Both the position numbers and the translations under genes were made by a program. From positions 1-8,926 of the forward strand of contig JAJUGM010000121.1 in NCBI GenBank assembly GCA_029268165.1: 8,926 nt of DNA, written 5' to 3'. This document shows positions 5,894-8,926 of the stretch, one piece after another. Each line of letters opens with the position of its first letter. Positions within the stretch are counted from its first letter, which is position 1. The DNA comes from Bacteroidota bacterium (GTDB taxonomy: Bacteria > Bacteroidota > Bacteroidia > Bacteroidales > UBA10428). The notes below the pieces were generated by a model. That model was given only the letters and a program-made list of their open reading frames with translations. It had not been told where the DNA came from and made no database searches.

Positions 5894-7231
5894 TTATTTA
5901 CCTCTGAACTGAGGCCTGTTACCCATCATGCGCATCATCTTTTTTCCGCCACCCATCATTTTTAGGAGTTTACGCGTGTCGTCAAACTGTTTAATTAATC
6001 GGTTGACTTCCTGAACAGTTGTGCCACTTCCATCGGCAATACGTTTTCTTCGAGAACCGTTTAATATTTCAGGTTTGCTTCTTTCTTCAGGAGTCATTGA
6101 ATGAATGATGGCTTCAATGCCTTTAAAGGCATCATCATCAATTTCCATGTCTTTAATTGCTTTTCCTACTCCGGGTATCATTGCAGCAAGGTCTTTAACA
6201 TTTCCCATTTTTTTAATCTGTTGTATCTGTTTCAGGAAATCATCAAGGCCAAACTGGTCTTTTGCAATTTTTTTCTGGAGTTTTCTGGCTTCTTCAACAT
6301 TATATTGTTCCTGCGCTTTTTCAACCAGTGTTACAATGTCGCCCATCCCCAGTATCCTATCGGCCATACGTGCCGGATGAAAAACCTCAATAGAATCGAG
6401 TTTTTCACCTGAACTTATAAATTTAATGGGTTTGTTTACAACTGCCCTAATTGATAAAGCCGCACCGCCTCGCGTATCACCGTCAAGTTTTGTAAGCACC
6501 ACACCATCAAAATTGAGCCTGTCATTAAATTCTTTTGCAGTATTAACAGCATCCTGCCCTGTCATTGAGTCAACAACAAAAAGCACTTCACCCGGATCAA
6601 CAGATTTTTTTATTGCAGTAATTTCATTCATCATTTCTTCATCAATAGCAAGGCGGCCTGCAGTATCAATAATCACCAGATCATGACCAAGTCTTTTGGC
6701 TTCTTTAATTCCTGCATGAGATATTTTAACAGGATTCTGGTGCCCTTCTTCGGAATATACCGGTATGTTTATCTGTTGACCTAAAACTTTTAGCTGTTCA
6801 ATAGCTGCTGGCCTGTAAACGTCGCCGGCTATAAGCATTGGATTTTTTCCACGTTTGGCACGAAGGTAGCTGGCAAGTTTTGCTGAGAAAGTAGTTTTAC
6901 CAGAGCCTTGCAGCCCGGCAATAAGTATTATCGCCGGACTTCCTTTCATATTGATATCCACATTAGAGCTACCCATGAGTTGAACCAACTCATCGTGCAC
7001 TATTTTAACCATCATCTGGCCGGGTTTTACAGCCAGCAGTATTTTTTCACCCAATGCTTTTTGCTTAACGGTGTCAGTGAAAGTTTTTGCAATCTTATAA
7101 TTTACGTCGGCGTCAAGCAATGCACGCCTTACTTCTTTCAGGGTTTCTGCTACATTGATTTCGGTTATCCTACCCTGGCCCCTTAATATTTTAAATGACT
7201 GTTCGAGCTTTTCTGATAAATTTTCAAACAT
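5894..7231 (-). CDS. ffh: Signal recognition particle protein Ffh (SRP54 GTPase)
   Basis: Ffh with 4.5S RNA binds signal sequences of nascent inner-membrane and secreted proteins and docks with FtsY at the membrane. The 445-residue product is full length. The N domain (about 1-85) includes the ALLDADVN segment at 37-44. The G domain has the P-loop GLQGSGKT at 106-113, DVYRPAA at 137-143, DTAGR at 189-193, TKLDGDTRGG at 247-256 and ISSGEKLD at 272-279. The M domain (about 300-435) contains the RNA-binding SRRKRIADGSGT at 393-404 and a methionine-rich tail (KMMGGGKKMMRMMG at 424-437). The ATG at 7231 gives the conventional N terminus MFENLSEKLE. It lies 54 bases after argS, with a promoter-like motif in between, and 38 bases before folD. 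No anomaly is seen. Confidence 0.98.
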   Translation of the reverse strand: MFENLSEKLEQSFKILRGQGRITEINVAETLKEVRRALLDADVNYKIAKTFTDTVKQKALGEKILLAVKPGQMMVKIVHDELVQLMGSSNVDINMKGSPAIILIAGLQGSGKTTFSAKLASYLRAKRGKNPMLIAGDVYRPAAIEQLKVLGQQINIPVYSEEGHQNPVKISHAGIKEAKRLGHDLVIIDTAGRLAIDEEMMNEITAIKKSVDPGEVLFVVDSMTGQDAVNTAKEFNDRLNFDGVVLTKLDGDTRGGAALSIRAVVNKPIKFISSGEKLDSIEVFHPARMADRILGMGDIVTLVEKAQEQYNVEEARKLQKKIAKDQFGLDDFLKQIQQIKKMGNVKDLAAMIPGVGKAIKDMEIDDDAFKGIEAIIHSMTPEERSKPEILNGSRRKRIADGSGTTVQEVNRLIKQFDDTRKLLKMMGGGKKMMRMMGNRPQFRGK

Positions 7232-7247
7232 ATTGCATTATTTTTTA

Positions 7248-7255
7248 CAAATATA
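7248..7255 (-). promoter_or_regulatory. Candidate -7 box for ffh
   Basis: The minus strand reads TATATTTG, an exact match to the Bacteroidota -7 consensus TAnnTTTG, ending 17 bases before the ffh ATG. No TTTG is present at the expected distance upstream, where the sequence instead has the short CCTG-ATA-CAGG inverted repeat (7281-7271). An AT-rich gap can produce such a match by chance, so this is a weak call. Confidence 0.3.
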
Positions 7256-7285
7256 ATGATTTAGAAATCCCCTGTATCAGGTTTT

Positions 7286-8926
7286 TTACATCCTCTCAGG
7301 AACATCAATTCCTAATAAATGCATGCCTTTTTTTATCACATAAGCAGTTAACTGCGATAACAGCAAACGCATTTCCCTTACTGACTGATCATTTCCTTTA
7401 AGAATTGAACAGTCATGATAAAACTGATTGTATTCTTTTGCCAGTTCATAAACATAGTTGGCTATGAGTGACGGATTATATGTCATAGCGGCGCTGTTTA
7501 TAACAGCAGGGAAGTCATGCAGCAATTTCAGAATATCTTTTTCTTTTTCATTCAGTTCAACAGTTTCATCAGCTTTATCGGAAATTTTTATACCCATTTC
7601 AGCAGCTTTTCTGAAAACTGAACGAATACGTGCATAAGTGTACTGAATAAACGGGCCGGTATTTCCATTGAAATCAATTGATTCTCTTGGGTTGAAAGTC
7701 ATATTTTTCACCGGATCTACTTTAAGAATAAAATATTTTAACGCTCCAAGTCCAATAACAGAAAATATTTCTTCTTTTTCGCTATCTGAAAGTCCTTCAA
7801 GTTTACCTAATTCATACGACATTTCTCGTGCAGTAATAATCATTTCATCCATCAGGTCATCAGCATCAACAACGGTTCCTTCGCGTGATTTCATTTTTCC
7901 TTCGGGCAATTCAACCATACCATAAGACAAATGGTAAAGTGTTTTAGCCCATGGAAATCCAAGCTTATCAAGCACAAGCCTGAGTACTTCAAAGTGATAG
8001 TTTTGCTCATTGCCAACTACATAAATCATCTGGTCGGGGCTGTATTCTTTCATCCTGATCTGAGCTGTTCCTATATCCTGTGTAATATAGACGGATGTAC
8101 CATCAGAACGGAGTAATACTTTCTCATCGAGGCCGTCATTACTGAGGTTCACCCAAACCGAACCATCCGGATGCTGATAAAAAATCTTTTTATCAAGTCC
8201 TTCCAAAACAGCTTGTTTGCCTATTAAATAGGTATCTGATTCGTAATAAATTTTATCAAAACTGACGCCCAGCCGATGGTATGTTTCATCAAAACCTTCA
8301 TACACCCATTCATTCATTTTTTTCCATAAGGCGATGACTTCAGGGTCACCGGATTCCCATTTACGAAGAAGTTCCTGAGCTTCAATCAATATCGGAGCAT
8401 TCTTCTCGGCATCTTCTTTTGTAATTCCTTGATTTATTAGTTCATTGATTTGCTTTTTATATTCCTGATCAAATTTCACATAATAATCACCCACCAGATG
8501 ATCTCCTTTTTTGCCGGATGACTGGGGTGTTTCTCCCCTGCCCCATTTCAGCCATGCAAGCATTGACTTGCATATATGGATACCACGGTCATTAACAAGA
8601 TTGGTTTTTATGACATTATTTCCTGTTGCCTGTAAAATATTCGAAATGGCAAACCCCAGCAGGTTATTGCGTATATGACCTAAATGTAAAGGTTTGTTGG
8701 TATTAGGCGAAGAATATTCTACCATAATTTTCTGATCCTCTTCGCATGGGGTAACGATGCCAAATTCTTGTTGATAGAGGGCATCATTAAGAAATCCGAG
8801 ATAAAACCTGTCTGATACAACAAGATTCAGAAATCCTTTAACTACGTTATATTTTAAAAATATATCTGAATGTTGCAGAAGATAATTGCCTATTTCATTT
8901 GCAGTGATTTCGGGCGGTTTCCGGGA
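7286..8926 (-). CDS. argS: Arginyl-tRNA synthetase, 5' end beyond the window
   Basis: Class I synthetase that charges tRNA-Arg with arginine using ATP. The frame is open to the right edge with no start needed inside: 546 residues are visible, so roughly the first 50 are missing compared with the usual 590 or so. The visible N-terminal part (SRKPPEITANEIG..., then NVVKGFLNL) is the end of the ArgRS-specific N-terminal domain that contacts the tRNA D-loop. The internal ATG at 8725 is only residue 68 of this segment and begins the MVEYSSPNTNKPLHLGH block, so it is not the true start. The HIGH motif is HLGH at 8686-8675. The KMSKS equivalent is KMKSR at 7897-7883, followed by EGTVVDADDL. The alpha-helical anticodon-binding domain ends with the typical LLGIDVPERM. 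It is intact except for the window cut and is followed 54 bases later by ffh. Confidence 0.96.
   Translation of the reverse strand, partial: SRKPPEITANEIGNYLLQHSDIFLKYNVVKGFLNLVVSDRFYLGFLNDALYQQEFGIVTPCEEDQKIMVEYSSPNTNKPLHLGHIRNNLLGFAISNILQATGNNVIKTNLVNDRGIHICKSMLAWLKWGRGETPQSSGKKGDHLVGDYYVKFDQEYKKQINELINQGITKEDAEKNAPILIEAQELLRKWESGDPEVIALWKKMNEWVYEGFDETYHRLGVSFDKIYYESDTYLIGKQAVLEGLDKKIFYQHPDGSVWVNLSNDGLDEKVLLRSDGTSVYITQDIGTAQIRMKEYSPDQMIYVVGNEQNYHFEVLRLVLDKLGFPWAKTLYHLSYGMVELPEGKMKSREGTVVDADDLMDEMIITAREMSYELGKLEGLSDSEKEEIFSVIGLGALKYFILKVDPVKNMTFNPRESIDFNGNTGPFIQYTYARIRSVFRKAAEMGIKISDKADETVELNEKEKDILKLLHDFPAVINSAAMTYNPSLIANYVYELAKEYNQFYHDCSILKGNDQSVREMRLLLSQLTAYVIKKGMHLLGIDVPERM

Noticed and set aside
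6101..6412. Plus-strand open frames of about 90-105 codons opposite ffh (and similar ones opposite folD, comA, argS and the lipoprotein gene).
   Set aside because: They lie wholly antisense to well-supported genes, overlap each other in different frames, and their translations show no recognisable family features.
7271..7281. CCTG-TAT-CAGG inverted repeat followed by six T residues on the plus strand, resembling an intrinsic terminator.
   Set aside because: The stem has only four pairs, and the T-run is on the plus strand, where no gene ends. On the minus strand, where argS ends, no T-run follows.
7883..7897. KMKSR in place of the canonical KMSKS motif of arginyl-tRNA synthetase.
   Set aside because: ArgRS enzymes often carry a relaxed KMSKS motif, and the GKMKSREGT form with the following VVDADDL is a usual one for this bacterial group, so it is not an anomaly.
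7286..8725. argS starting at the ATG at 8725 as a complete 479-residue gene.
   Set aside because: The frame stays open to the window edge and its translation there matches the ArgRS N-terminal domain, so the true start is outside the window.

Overview
The window looks like a chromosomal core segment of an AT-rich member of the Bacteroidota, probably near Bacteroidales. The pointers are a YfiR/DUF4154 exported protein, a phosphosulfolactate synthase beside aroE, an ffh-folD pair, no clear Shine-Dalgarno sequences, A/T-rich leaders, and promoter-like motifs of the TAnnTTTG type. This assignment rests on family knowledge and gene order, not on a marker gene. There are no tRNAs, rRNAs, CRISPR arrays, insertion sequences or phage genes that I can see.

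Layout, left to right. One plus-strand gene (14-541) encodes a secreted YfiR-family protein. It converges on a six-gene minus-strand run. The convergent gap (542-667) holds two tandem copies of a palindromic, REP-like unit. The minus-strand genes, in transcription order from the right edge, are: argS (5' end cut off by the window, 8926 to 7286), ffh (7231-5894), folD (5855-4974), a large lipoprotein with a GH84-like fold (4932-2350), phosphosulfolactate synthase (2256-1447) and aroE (1414-668). The gaps are 54, 38, 41, 93 and 32 bases. The largest gap carries a good promoter candidate, so comA-aroE may be a separate transcription unit. A weaker promoter candidate lies before ffh.

Functionally the run is mostly housekeeping: arginine charging of tRNA, co-translational membrane targeting (SRP), one-carbon metabolism and aromatic amino acid synthesis. 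Two genes stand out. The first is the 860-residue lipoprotein. By eye it has a carbohydrate-binding-like domain followed by a GH20b/GH84-like architecture, but the residues expected at the GH84 catalytic positions appear to be missing. The second is phosphosulfolactate synthase, which commits phosphoenolpyruvate and sulfite to C3 sulfonates and could feed sulfonolipid synthesis in this phylum.

I do not see a clearly novel multi-gene system. The best candidates for follow-up are the apparently catalytically altered GH84-like lipoprotein and the paired palindromes whose stems differ by a compensatory base-pair change. No stretch longer than about 130 bases lacks a gene.
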